DNA from: CAVORB01 sp963736235
GTDB lineage: Bacteria > Pseudomonadota > Gammaproteobacteria > Chromatiales > Chromatiaceae
Length of the DNA: 64,000 bases
Direction: 5' to 3'
Assembly: GCA_963736235.1 (NCBI GenBank)
Contig: CAVTOR010000008.1
Coordinates: 1 to 64,000, forward strand
Below, one piece after another: positions 7,658 to 16,264 of the stretch. Numbering within the stretch: position 1 is the stretch's first letter; every line of letters begins with the position of its first letter. The notes beneath the pieces were generated by a model, which was not told the DNA's origin, did no database searches, and saw only the letters and a program-made list of their open reading frames with translations. The translations under genes and the position numbers were made by a program.

Positions 7658-8686
7658 ATGCGAGATCAACTCATTACGCTCGTTCTGGGATTGGCACTCG
7701 CCGTCCCCGTTTTGGCAGACGCCAATGACCTACGGACGCGAGCCCGGCAGAAATTCGAGCCGATTCCAACAACCGTACCGAGTGCCTCTGCCAGCCCAGA
7801 CATGGTCGAACTGGGCCGAATGCTGTTCTTCGAACCGCGCCTGTCCGCCAGCGGCGTCATTAGCTGCTTCACCTGCCACAATCTGAGCACCGGTGGCGAC
7901 GACAATCTGCCCACTTCTGTAGGCCATCGGTGGAAACGCGCGCGACGCAACTCGCCGACCGTTTTCAACGCGATCTTCAACAAGGCCCAGTTCTGGGACG
8001 GCCGAGCCATGGACCTGCGCACCCAGGCCAAAGGGCCCATTCAGGGTAGTCTCTCGATGGCCAACACACCGGAGCTTGTAGTCGTAGCCCTACAGAGCAT
8101 GCCCGAGTATGTGGAGCGCTTTGGCAAGGCATTTCCGCACGCTGCCGATCCCGTGTCTTTCGAGAACGTCGTCACCGCCATCGAAGCTTTCGAGGCCAGG
8201 TTGATCACGCCCGGGGCGGCTTTCGACCGCTTCCTTGAAGGAGATGATGGCGCACTCAGCGATCGGGAAAAGCGAGGTCTCGCCCTGTTCATGGACCGAG
8301 GGTGCTCGGACTGCCACAGCGGGATCAACTTCGGCGGACAGGACTACCACCCCTTCGGTCTGGTGGAGCAGCCTGATGCCGAGGTCCTACCCCGGACGGA
8401 CAAGGGCCGTTACAAAATCACGAAGACCGAATCAGACCAGTATGTCTTCCGCACCGCGCCATTGCGCAACGTGGCGCTTACGGCACCCTACTTCCACTCG
8501 GGGAAGGTGTGGGACTTGAAGGAGGCAGTGGCGATCATGGGAAACGCTCAACTCGGCACCGACCTAGACGAGGGGGAGGCGGAGAGCATCGCAGCCTTTC
8601 TACACGCACTTACGGGTGACCCGCCGCAGGTTGAGTTCCCGATTCTACCCGCGGAAACGGCGGATACGCCCCGGCCACAACTTTAG
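7658..8686 (+). CDS. Di-heme cytochrome c peroxidase (CcpA/MauG family)
   Basis: The 342-residue exported protein has a signal peptide (about residues 1-20) and two c-type heme sites, CFTCH at 70-74 and CSDCH at 216-220. It also has the family segments FFEPRLSASG, FWDGRA and TAPYFHSG. Enzymes of this family work in the periplasm and either reduce H2O2 with electrons from small c-type cytochromes or, as MauG-like forms, oxidise other substrates. The length is typical for the peroxidase branch. The start is fixed by AGGAGGA four nt before the ATG. A second, more divergent di-heme protein lies at 11217-12614 on the other side of an IS nest. The specific substrate cannot be told. Confidence 0.9.
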   Translation: MRDQLITLVLGLALAVPVLADANDLRTRARQKFEPIPTTVPSASASPDMVELGRMLFFEPRLSASGVISCFTCHNLSTGGDDNLPTSVGHRWKRARRNSPTVFNAIFNKAQFWDGRAMDLRTQAKGPIQGSLSMANTPELVVVALQSMPEYVERFGKAFPHAADPVSFENVVTAIEAFEARLITPGAAFDRFLEGDDGALSDREKRGLALFMDRGCSDCHSGINFGGQDYHPFGLVEQPDAEVLPRTDKGRYKITKTESDQYVFRTAPLRNVALTAPYFHSGKVWDLKEAVAIMGNAQLGTDLDEGEAESIAAFLHALTGDPPQVEFPILPAETADTPRPQL

Positions 8687-8844
8687 CTGCCCGGCCTTGT
8701 GGCACTTGTCGGGCTGAGCCCGAACCCGCGTGAACGTCCTGCCCCTCGACCTGATAAGCTTAAACTGTCGATATTGGCGCTTCGCGCCCGACAGAACAAT
8801 CCGACCATTTTCGGTGGTCAGTCAGTGAAGACCACCGGATCGAA

Positions 8845-9765
8845 GTAAGCGGCCATTCCAAGCCGTTATCGCTGTGCCAGCGCCAGGTCTGATTTCATGG
8901 GTTTGCTAGCGAATCGTGCCTTCCATTCCCGGGGCGTGAGCTCGCTGACGCGTCGGGCCGGGTGCACGCTGAGGCGCTGCAACACATCGACCAGGTAGGT
9001 GTAGGGGTCCACCCCCTGGAGGCGGCAGGTTACCAGCAGGCTCTGGACGACGCCGACGCGTTCCGCACCGATCTCCGTCCAGGCAAACAGCCAGTTCTTC
9101 TTTCCCATCGGGACGGGGCGCAGGGCACGCTCGAGGTGGTTTGTGTCGATCGCCACCGCGGGATCGGCGAGGAACACCTGCAGGTTGCTTTTTCGGGCTA
9201 GGGCGTAGTGCAGGGCCTTGGCCAGGGGGCTGCTGGGCAACAGATCCGCTCGGTGGCATTGGCGGTCACACCAAGCCCAGAAGGCCTGCACCACCGGCTC
9301 GCTGTGCGCGCTGCGGTAGGCGAGCTTGTCCTGACCGGTGAGCTTGCGCTCGCGAATCACCTCCTCGTGGCGGTAGAGCGCACCGATGATGGCCAGGGCC
9401 TCGGCGCTGGCAGTGGGCTCGCCATCCTTTGCCCCCTCGAACCCGCGCCGACAATGGCTCCAGCACGCGGCGTGAGTCACCCGCGCGTTTTGCCTGGCGT
9501 AGGCCGCATAGGCCTCGTAGCCGTCGCTGAGCAGCGTGGCGCTGAAATTGCCGAGGAAGGCCTGCACATGGCTATGGGCACGCGAGGGGGCATAGTGGAA
9601 GACGATCTCGTCGTCCTCGCCGTAGATCGGCCAGAAGTAGGCCTGGCTCGACCAACGGGTGCAGTGGTAGTCCTGTGCGCCGCCCGGTGCCCGGGGGACG
9701 GGCAGCTTGCTGCGCGCTCAACGGGTTCCCCCGCAGTTTCCCCCGCAACGCTCCCATCGCTCAAC
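8845..9765 (-). mobile_element. IS66-family remnant
   Basis: One end is recognisable at 8845 as GTAAGCGGCCAT, matching the GTAAGCG terminus usual for IS66 elements. The element contains only the C-terminal part of the transposase; its N-terminal half and the accessory tnpA/tnpB genes are gone. Its other side stops at the target site of the IS630-like element at 9766. No IS66 sequence is recognisable beyond that element, so the truncation and the later insertion were probably separate events. Confidence 0.7.
8866..9717 (-). pseudogene. IS66 transposase, C-terminal fragment
   Basis: The frame is open from 9717 to the stop at 8866 (283 residues) and has no proper start. It begins after an in-frame TGA at 9718-9720. 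It includes QDYHCTRWSSQAYFWPIYGE, then SDGYEAY, which carries an active-site Asp, then a HCRR-containing zinc-like segment, and finally HLERALRPVPMGKKNW, which carries the active-site Glu and the IS66 C-terminal signature. The N-terminal DNA-binding domain is missing, so no functional transposase can be made. Confidence 0.8.
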
Positions 9766-9767
9766 TA
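9766..9767. repeat. TA target duplication, left
   Basis: This TA, matched by TA at 10931-10932, flanks the 13-bp terminal repeats of the IS630-like element. Restoring one copy gives the palindromic target CTAG. Confidence 0.8.
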
Positions 9768-10930
9768 GTGTAGTGCGCCACAATTAACGGAACTTATTAA
9801 GACGCGTCCTGTCTTTTGTAGAATGCTGATGCAGACAGGGGGCTTACGATGCGAGTGGCGCCGGTCATTGAGTTGTCGCCCGAAGAGAGCAAGCGGCTCA
9901 AGCGAATGGCCAGTTCCAGTACCATCAGTGTGCGCGAGGCACGGCGCGCAACGATCGTGCTGTTGGCAGCGGACGGAATGACCAATCAAGAGATTGCCGA
10001 GCAACTGGGGGTGGGCCGGGTGCAGGTCGGTCGCTGGCGCACCCGCTACGCCGAAGGTGGGTTGGCGGCGATTGTGCAGGATCTCCCGCGCGGTGGGCGC
10101 CCGCGCCAGGTGGATGCCCAGGAAATTGTGCGCCTGACCACGCAGACGACACCGCCGGCGGCGACGCACTGGAGTACCCGCACGCTGGCGCAGGCCACTG
10201 GCATCAGTGCCTCGAGCATTCGCCGGGTGTGGCAAGCGCATGGTCTGAAACCGCACCGGGTTGAGACTTTCAAGGTCTCGCGCGATCCGCGTTTTATCGA
10301 AAAGCTCGAGGATATCGTCGGGCTGTATCTGAGCCCGCCCGAACACGCACTGGTGCTGTGCTGTGACGAGAAAAGCCAGGTGCAGGCCCTGGATCGTACC
10401 AGCCGGGCTTGCCGTTGAAGAAGGGACGCGCGGCAACGATGAGCCACGACTACAAACGTCACGGCACGACCACCTTGTTTGCCGCCCTCAACGTGCTCGA
10501 CGGAACTGTCATTGGCCAGTGCCAGGCGCGCCATCGTCATATCGAATGGTTGAAGTTCCTGCGCCAGATCGAGCGCCGCACGCCCAAGGAGAAGAGCCTG
10601 CATCTGATCTGCGACAACTACGCGACCCATAAGCACCCGGCAGTTAGGGCCTCGCTGGAGAAGCACCCGCGTTTCCACATCCACTTCACGCCAACCTCCG
10701 CTTCTTGGCTGAACATGGTCGAGCGCTTCTTCCGCGATCTGACCAACCAGCAGCTGCGCCGCGGCGTCTTCACCAGCGTGCCCGAATTGATTCAGACCAT
10801 CGACAACTACATCGCCGAGCACAACAAAAATCCCAAACCCTTTATCTGGACCGCCAAGGCCAGCGACATCCTCGAGAAGGTCGTTCGTGCCAATCGTCGC
10901 TTAAGTTCCAAACAGAATGGCGCACTACAC
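9768..10930 (+). mobile_element. IS630-like insertion sequence
   Basis: The 1163-bp element has perfect 13-bp inverted repeats, GTGTAGTGCGCCA at 9768-9780 and its complement at 10918-10930. They extend inward with mismatches through GGAACTTA-type blocks. TA is duplicated on both sides, and the rebuilt target is CTAG, as expected for IS630. One transposase gene fills the element but is split by a frameshift. Confidence 0.9.
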
Positions 10931-10933
10931 TAG
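9849..10933 (+). pseudogene. IS630-like transposase, split by a 1-nt deletion
   Basis: The N-terminal part (from ATG 9849) has a helix-turn-helix (NQEIAEQLGVGRVQVGRW, about 46-63) and the first catalytic Asp in CCDEKSQ (D173). Near 10400 the frame is lost. The C-terminal part continues in another frame with ICDNYATHK and NMVERFF, which carry the second Asp and the Glu. Adding one C at 10399-10400 restores DRTQPGLPLKKG, so a single base is missing from a CCC run. As read, the element is non-autonomous, unless this is a read error or a slippage site. The stop codon TAG begins with the duplicated TA of the target and so lies outside the element. Confidence 0.85.
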
Positions 10934-10988
10934 GTAGGGGGTCTCCGCCCGCCGCCATTTCCCGCCCCCAACAACCAAGCCCCTAGAC

Positions 10989-11075
10989 CTGGATACCTTT
11001 CAGCGCTTTGTGCGCCTCTGCGCGGCGCGCTCCGGGCAGGTCGTGAATCTGTCGGCGCTCGCCGGCGATCGCGCG
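10989..11075 (+). pseudogene. Relic of a DUF4143-type ATPase
   Basis: Reading from 10989 gives LDTFQRFVRLCAARSGQ followed by VVNLSALAGD, which resembles a conserved part of the AAA/DUF4143 ATPases often found near mobile DNA. About 29 residues are recognisable. No start exists, and the frame loses family resemblance afterwards. It is best read as a fossil left between two insertion events. Confidence 0.45.
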
Positions 11076-11216
11076 CGGGAGCCAACATTGGTCTTGGGCG
11101 AAGAGGCTAGGCGACGCGGCACAAGGGATCCGGGTGCGCCTGGGGCCGGGCGAGCGAGGTGCATGGCGCCAGCACGGAGGCGTAGCGACTGCCCGGCGGA
11201 TGCGCCGCGCTCATCG

Positions 11217-12614
11217 CTAAAGAGGGTTGGAAGCGGCGGGCAGCGGCCCGCCGCCGTGTTGCCAAGGTCTTACTTGACCCGAGTAGCCGTCGGACATGGC
11301 CTCCATCAGGGCGACCAGGGCATCCTCTTCCTCGTCGGTCAACCCGAGGTCGCCCACGATGACGTTGCCTAGCGAATCATGGACGACGACGTTTTCTCCG
11401 ACCTCAGGGGCCGGCCAGCAGTCGTTGGCCATGGCCACGTCCACGGTGGCGTCGACGATGCCCAGATCCTCGCAACGGCCCTTGACGTCGCGGGTGTTGT
11501 AGAAGTGCACCACCTGCTTCAGGGTCTTGAAGTAGCCGTTGTGCATGTAGGCCTTGTCGACACAGGGCTCGCCGGGCTCGGCAGCCTCGCAGGAGCCCAG
11601 CGCAACATTGCGCGTGGTGGGCACCTTGTGTTTGCCGAGGTTCGCGTCCGCTAAGTCCGCATAGTCCGGGACCGTCGCCAGGAAGCCGCCGAGACCCGGG
11701 TCCACCCAGCCGGGGTTGTCGAGCAGGAAGGGGTTCAGCGGGTTCTTCGGCACGCCAAGGTTGTCGTATCCGAAGTCGCTGAACAGCGGCGAGGGACCAC
11801 TCGGCGGCGATCCCCGATGGCACACAGCGCATTTCCCCTTGCCGGTGGCCGTGAAGAGGCTTTGGCCGAGTGCTTCCTGGGGGGTGAAGCTCGCTGCGCC
11901 GGCGCGGACCGCATCGACCTTGGCGGTGAAGGCGTTGCTGGCCTTGGACGCCTCGAATTCAGCGATCGACAGCGCGATCTGGTTGTAGGCGTTCTCGACC
12001 CGCTCCCTGTCTGCTGCGGAGAGCTTGACGCGGCCGGTGGGGCTGTTGCACTGCCCGAAGGTGTTGGCCGGCCACCTGATGGCGCAGTTCTGGCCCGTCC
12101 AGACCTCGCGGAACAAGTCACCGTAGTCGCCCTCGCACACCCGGTTGACGACGCAGGCGGCATCCGGCAGGGCCTGCTCGACCGGATTGAGGAAGGGCCC
12201 CTGGGCCTGGTCGGCGGCAGGGTTGCCGAGCTTCCAGCCGGTCGCGCGGCCGTCCCAGAAGTTGCCGCCCGTGAAGCCCAGCACGTCGTCGAAGTAGAAC
12301 ACCGGCGACTGGGTTGCGTAGGCCGAGCTCGGCGGCTTGCGGTTGCCGAGCTTGTTGCGGCGCGAGCCCTCATAGACCGAGCCGCCGAGATTGACCTCTG
12401 CGTCGTCGCCGACCCAGCCCACCTCGGGCACATGGCAGCTCGCGCAGGCCTGGTTCTGGCGGATGGAGAGCGTTTCGTCGAAGAAGATGAGCGCTCCCAG
12501 TTCCTCCATCGGGATCAGTCCTTCCAGGTCCAGCGCCCGGCTACTGCCGGCGCCGGCGAGAAGCAGTGTCGCCGCTGAGCAGGCGACGAGCACCGCGGAC
12601 GGTCTTGCTTTCAT
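11217..12614 (-). CDS. Large di-heme c-type peroxidase-like protein
   Basis: The 465-residue product has a signal peptide (about 1-27) and two heme c motifs, CASCH at 57-61 and CAVCH at 262-266. Family blocks include FFDETLS, FWDGRATGW and YMHNGYFKTLKQVVHFYN. It is longer than canonical bacterial peroxidases (about 330-350 residues) and has extra cysteines between the hemes (residues 154, 160, 177, 189), which could form disulfides. This resembles the MauG-like branch of uncertain substrate. A TAGGAGGAACGT ribosome site precedes the ATG at 12614. The neighbouring DNA is all insertion-sequence debris, and no cytochrome or maturation gene is nearby. Confidence 0.85.
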   Translation of the reverse strand: MKARPSAVLVACSAATLLLAGAGSSRALDLEGLIPMEELGALIFFDETLSIRQNQACASCHVPEVGWVGDDAEVNLGGSVYEGSRRNKLGNRKPPSSAYATQSPVFYFDDVLGFTGGNFWDGRATGWKLGNPAADQAQGPFLNPVEQALPDAACVVNRVCEGDYGDLFREVWTGQNCAIRWPANTFGQCNSPTGRVKLSAADRERVENAYNQIALSIAEFEASKASNAFTAKVDAVRAGAASFTPQEALGQSLFTATGKGKCAVCHRGSPPSGPSPLFSDFGYDNLGVPKNPLNPFLLDNPGWVDPGLGGFLATVPDYADLADANLGKHKVPTTRNVALGSCEAAEPGEPCVDKAYMHNGYFKTLKQVVHFYNTRDVKGRCEDLGIVDATVDVAMANDCWPAPEVGENVVVHDSLGNVIVGDLGLTDEEEDALVALMEAMSDGYSGQVRPWQHGGGPLPAASNPL

Positions 12615-13534
12615 ACGTTCCTCCTACTGGGTTGGCTTAGGACAGTCGGGATCCCGGCGTTGTGCCCGAATCCAGGGGGGCGTGCTCGCGTGTGGCACCG
12701 TTGCGAAACTCGTATGCACGGCCACCACCGAGCCCTCTTCGATCGTGAGCAGCTCGCAGCCGCGATGAGGGCGCTTGGGATTGATCGGGCGCTGGTGGAT
12801 AGCGCACGGCCGCGGGTCGCGATTGCAGATCGCTCCCACAGCGGGCGGTACCTGGTGACGCCCGGCAGGGTTCCAAAGCGGGGGGTGCCTGGGTGGCGGG
12901 TATCGTTCCGTGCGCTGCACATGCCTTTGCTGCCTTCCGCTGCTCCTCGTGAGCACCCAGAGAGACAACATTGAGTGCCGCGGGCACTCACAACCTTAGG
13001 CGAGAACGGTGACGGTAATTACAAAGATTGAATGGATATTGATCCGGGACAAACAGCCCGCGAAATGACCCTATCGGTGTGGCATATCCCGCGCTCGCGC
13101 GGGCATGCGCCTGCCGTCAGACCCGATCAGGTCCGCGCAGCACGCGCCGGTGCCCGGCGATCAAGAGCGCCGCCGCTCCGGTACCAGGACCCTCTAACGA
13201 ATAAGGATAGATCGTGAGAGCGAAGCGAGCCACGATCTTATCCTGTAGTTGAACGAGCCCGGTCTGAGCACGCCCAACCGCTGGAAGCGGCGCTATAGAA
13301 AATTAATCGATGAAACCGCGATCAAGCGCGGTGTCCTTAGCGGCGGAGAAGCGAGTGCAGAGGGTTGTACAGAAGTTCTTCGCGCCCATTTTTGCTCCAG
13401 GGTGTGGCGTCAACGATCGTTGTTGACAGCTTTTTTCAGTCGATTCCGGTCGTTCGGGCACAGGCAATCCCTGGCAGTATTGAGCCAGTGTGCAGGGCGT
13501 CGCGCTTGACGACGCCCGCGGTGCGGGTGCCGGC
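12615..13534. other. Gene-free region between peroxidase and IS91-like element
   Basis: I see no credible gene in about 920 nt. A bulged inverted repeat at 13204-13244 is listed separately. Near 13410-13430 GTCAAC and GTTGAC form a short palindrome followed by a T run, near the probable end of the IS91-like element. The frame at 13249-13509 looks protein-like only at its start and is not recognised. Confidence 0.4.
13204..13244. repeat. Long bulged inverted repeat
   Basis: AGGATA-GATCGTG on the left pairs with CACGATC-T-TATCCT on the right, giving 13 bp with one bulged base around a 14-nt loop. There is no T tract. It may be a degraded terminator, a repetitive palindromic unit or an insertion-element end. 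Confidence 0.4.
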
Positions 13535-14626
13535 TTAAGCGGCAATCGCCGCGGGCGGCCCCTGAGCGCAAGTGCTCGCGGCGAGGACGCGCCCCGGCGG
13601 ATAGATCCCGATGATTTCCATGGCCCCGCCGCAGGTGCAACAGCAAAAGCGCGGTCGTTCTTCGGGCGCGACCGGCTTGAGCGCCACCTGCAAGATCAAC
13701 TGGATCAGTTGCAGCGTCTTGCGCGCGTTGTGATGCAGAAAGCCGTAATCGCGCACGCGATGAAACCCGCGGGGCAGCACATGCTGCACGATGCGCCAGA
13801 GGAACGTCTCGGCGGGCAGCGTCTCGATGCGCGTCTCGCCGGTTTCCCCGTCGGTGTAGCGGAAGCTCACCCGCCCGGCGTTGTCGCAGAGAATATTGGA
13901 CTCGCCGATCACGCCCCGATACAGGTAGCGCGAGAGGTACTCCAAGGCCGGCTCACCCTGCCCGGCATGGCGGCAATCGACCACCCAGTTCTTCGGCACA
14001 CCGGCGGGTATGGGCAAACCGGCCTTGGTGATCGCGGCGAGCAGTTTGGCGCGAAATACCGTGGCCAGGGCGATCTCGTTGAACAGATACCGGTAGCGGG
14101 TGCGTTTCCATATCCCGTGTTTGGCATCCACTCCGCCGCCGGGCACCACGACGTGCAGATGGGGATGATACGTCAGCCGTCGGCTGTGGGTGTGCAGCAC
14201 CGCGGTCATGCCCATGTCCGCCCCGAGGTGCTTGGGATCGAGACCGAAGGTCTTGAGCGTGGCAATGGCAGCGGCGAACAGTGCACCGTAGGCTTTGCGC
14301 TGATGAGTCCAGGCGAAGGGGCGCAACTGGGCTGGCAAGGTGAAGGTCACCAGAAAATAGTCCACCGGCAGCAGCTTCTCGCGCTGACGCTCCAGCCACC
14401 GGGTCGCCTCGAAGTTCTGGCACCTCGGGCAACTGCGGTGCCCGCACGAGGTGGGATGCCAGCGGGTTTGCCCGCACGCGGTACAGCGTGCCAGCACCTC
14501 ACCGGCGGCCGCGGTGCGGCAGCGACAGATGGCATCGAGTGCCTGCAGATGAGCGGGTAGGAGGCGCTTGGCGTACTTCGCCTCGAACGCCGCGCGATGA
14601 TTTTCGATCAGGGTGGCCAGTTCCAT
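13535..14626 (-). CDS. IS91-family transposase (HUH endonuclease)
   Basis: The 363-residue product has an N-terminal Cys-rich zinc finger (C34 to C69, with CTACGQTRWH and CGHRSCPRC). It also has the HUH metal site HPHLH at 154-158 and a tyrosine segment EYLSRYLYRG near 229-238. These define IS91-type rolling-circle transposases, which nick one end, replicate and move without target duplication. A pair of cysteines near the C-terminus (CCCTCGG) may be a second finger. The frame is intact. It starts 2 nt after the stop of an integrase gene, so the two are one transcription unit. Confidence 0.9.
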   Translation of the reverse strand: MELATLIENHRAAFEAKYAKRLLPAHLQALDAICRCRTAAAGEVLARCTACGQTRWHPTSCGHRSCPRCQNFEATRWLERQREKLLPVDYFLVTFTLPAQLRPFAWTHQRKAYGALFAAAIATLKTFGLDPKHLGADMGMTAVLHTHSRRLTYHPHLHVVVPGGGVDAKHGIWKRTRYRYLFNEIALATVFRAKLLAAITKAGLPIPAGVPKNWVVDCRHAGQGEPALEYLSRYLYRGVIGESNILCDNAGRVSFRYTDGETGETRIETLPAETFLWRIVQHVLPRGFHRVRDYGFLHHNARKTLQLIQLILQVALKPVAPEERPRFCCCTCGGAMEIIGIYPPGRVLAASTCAQGPPAAIAA

Positions 14627-14628
14627 GG

Positions 14629-15533
14629 CTACACCTTCTTCAAGTCGACGTGCAGCGCACCGACCAGGCGGTTGAGGGTATCGGTGGTGCTCTGTTCGGT
14701 CGAGTCGGTGAGGTGGGCGTAGAGCGCGGTGGTGGTCGGAGAGCTGTGTCCGAGCAGAGCCTGGATATGACGCAGGCTCAGCCCCTGCTCGAGCAGATGG
14801 GTTGCCAGGGAATGGCGCAGAGAATGAACGGAGATCTTTTTTTTATCCCGCACTCGGCCACCAAGGCCTTCACCGCCTGCTGGACGCCGCCACGGTCCAT
14901 GTGCGTGGTGGCTTTGCGGATGCGCTCGGGCGAGCCGACCGGATTGGGGAAGAGCAGGCACGGATGGCGATGCTTGGCCCACAAGGTACGCAGTCCCTGG
15001 TAAGTGAGATCCGGCAGCGGCACGAAACGGTCCTTGTGGCCCTTGCCGCGGCGGATGTGCACGCGCCGGCGCGCCGCGTCGATATCGCCGACCTGCAAAG
15101 CCAGGGTCTCGCTCAGGCGCAGCCCCATGGAGTAGGTGGCCAGGACGAATACCCGATAGCGCAGCTTGCGCGCGGCCCCGATCAAGCCGTCCACCTCGGC
15201 CACCGTGAGCACGTCCGGCAAGGTGCGCACCCGCGGCGGCTTGATCATCGCCACCCACTGCCAGTCGCGCCCGAGCACATGCTTGTAGAAAAACTGCAGC
15301 CCGTTGCGATCGACCCGCACCGTCCCCCACGAGTGGCTCTCGATCAGCTCGGAGAAGTACTCGGCAAGTTGCTCGGTGCTCAGGGCATCGGGCACACAAT
15401 CGAAGTAGGTCGCCAAACGACGTACCGCACGGGCATAGACATCGATGGTGCTGGCGCTGTAACCGTGAAGCTTCAAGGCGCGCACGTGTTGATCGTACAA
15501 CGCGTCAAGACGTTGTTTTTCGCTGGAAATCAT
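14629..15533 (-). CDS. Tyrosine recombinase requiring a -1 frameshift
   Basis: From ATG 15533 the product shows the SAM-like N-terminal domain and the catalytic Arg (GLRLSETL, R139) and Lys (RGKGHKDRF, K165). At a run of eight A's on the coding strand (14844-14837) the zero frame runs into a stop at 14778. A -1 shift continues with HSLRHSLATHLLEQG, LGHSS and TALYAHL, adding the HxxR, His and Tyr residues to a stop at 14629, about 301 residues in all. All catalytic residues exist only in the shifted product. The A8 run is a plausible slippage site, but a simple indel is equally possible. It probably works with the IS91-like transposase immediately downstream. Confidence 0.8.
14837..14844 (-). 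promoter_or_regulatory. A8 slippery run inside the integrase gene
   Basis: Eight consecutive A's followed by G on the coding strand mark the exact point where the integrase changes frame. A -1 slip here joins the two halves seamlessly (CGIKK to KISVHSLRH). Such A runs are used for programmed slippage in several insertion-sequence families. Confidence 0.45.
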
Positions 15534-16264
15534 GGGTAAACTCCCGTGAAAGACTGCCCGAAAGTGGGCAGCTCAGGAGCTTACAGGGCGATGGACCTTT
15601 TATCCTGCCGCGGAGCGGCTTCGTTCAACCAGATCGTTCAGCAGCAGCTGCAGGCTTGCCTTCTGCTCGCGCGCGGAGGCGACGGGGAGGACCAGGCGGT
15701 GCCGGTGAGCGTGGAGCGGGCGCTTCGCCGGTACTCCGAATGCGGGATTCTGGCCTACGCCTCAAGTGCTTCGTTGAAGCTGTTTGCCATGATAGACCTC
15801 CATTCGGTTGCGCTCCCTCTACCAAAATTATAATTGGCGCATGCACTTATCACGCTGTCTGGGGGCAATGGACGCGCCAGACTATGGCTGTGAGTCGATC
15901 GCCGCGGCCACGCACAGTCACCTCGCGAAATGAAACGCCGAGGGCCTTCGTCCGGCTGCTGAAGAAGGGATTCAAGCGCCCTCTTGCGGTGTCCAGCTCC
16001 GTGTAGCCCCCGGTACAGCAAGACCTCCGGCAGGTGCGCTGCCGCGCCAACGGCCGCGCGAGCCGGGGATACTTTTGTATCCGCCAGAGGAACTCGACGC
16101 TCAGCGAGTACTAAAATTACGGGTAGGAGCCGGTGCAGAGTGTAAGGGCCCCGAGACTGGGGCGGGCACTGATCTCCAGTCTCGTGCTCAGCACCGCTGG
16201 GACCCTCTTCCGCGCACCGGCTCGTTGTGTCACCGCCGTCATCGGCGTATGAGGAGGAGAAGTC
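15534..16264. other. Region between IS91-like element and rhodanese gene
   Basis: No full gene is supported in about 730 nt. A CTGCCC/GGGCAG hairpin near 15552-15570 lies just upstream of the integrase and may mark the element end. On the minus strand, GGAGG and an ATG at 15790 start an 11-codon frame, MANSFNEALEA, that ends at TAG 15755. It may be the remnant of a small antitoxin-like gene. A 9-bp hairpin lies near 16150-16183 (CGAGACTGG/CCAGTCTCG). Confidence 0.35.
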
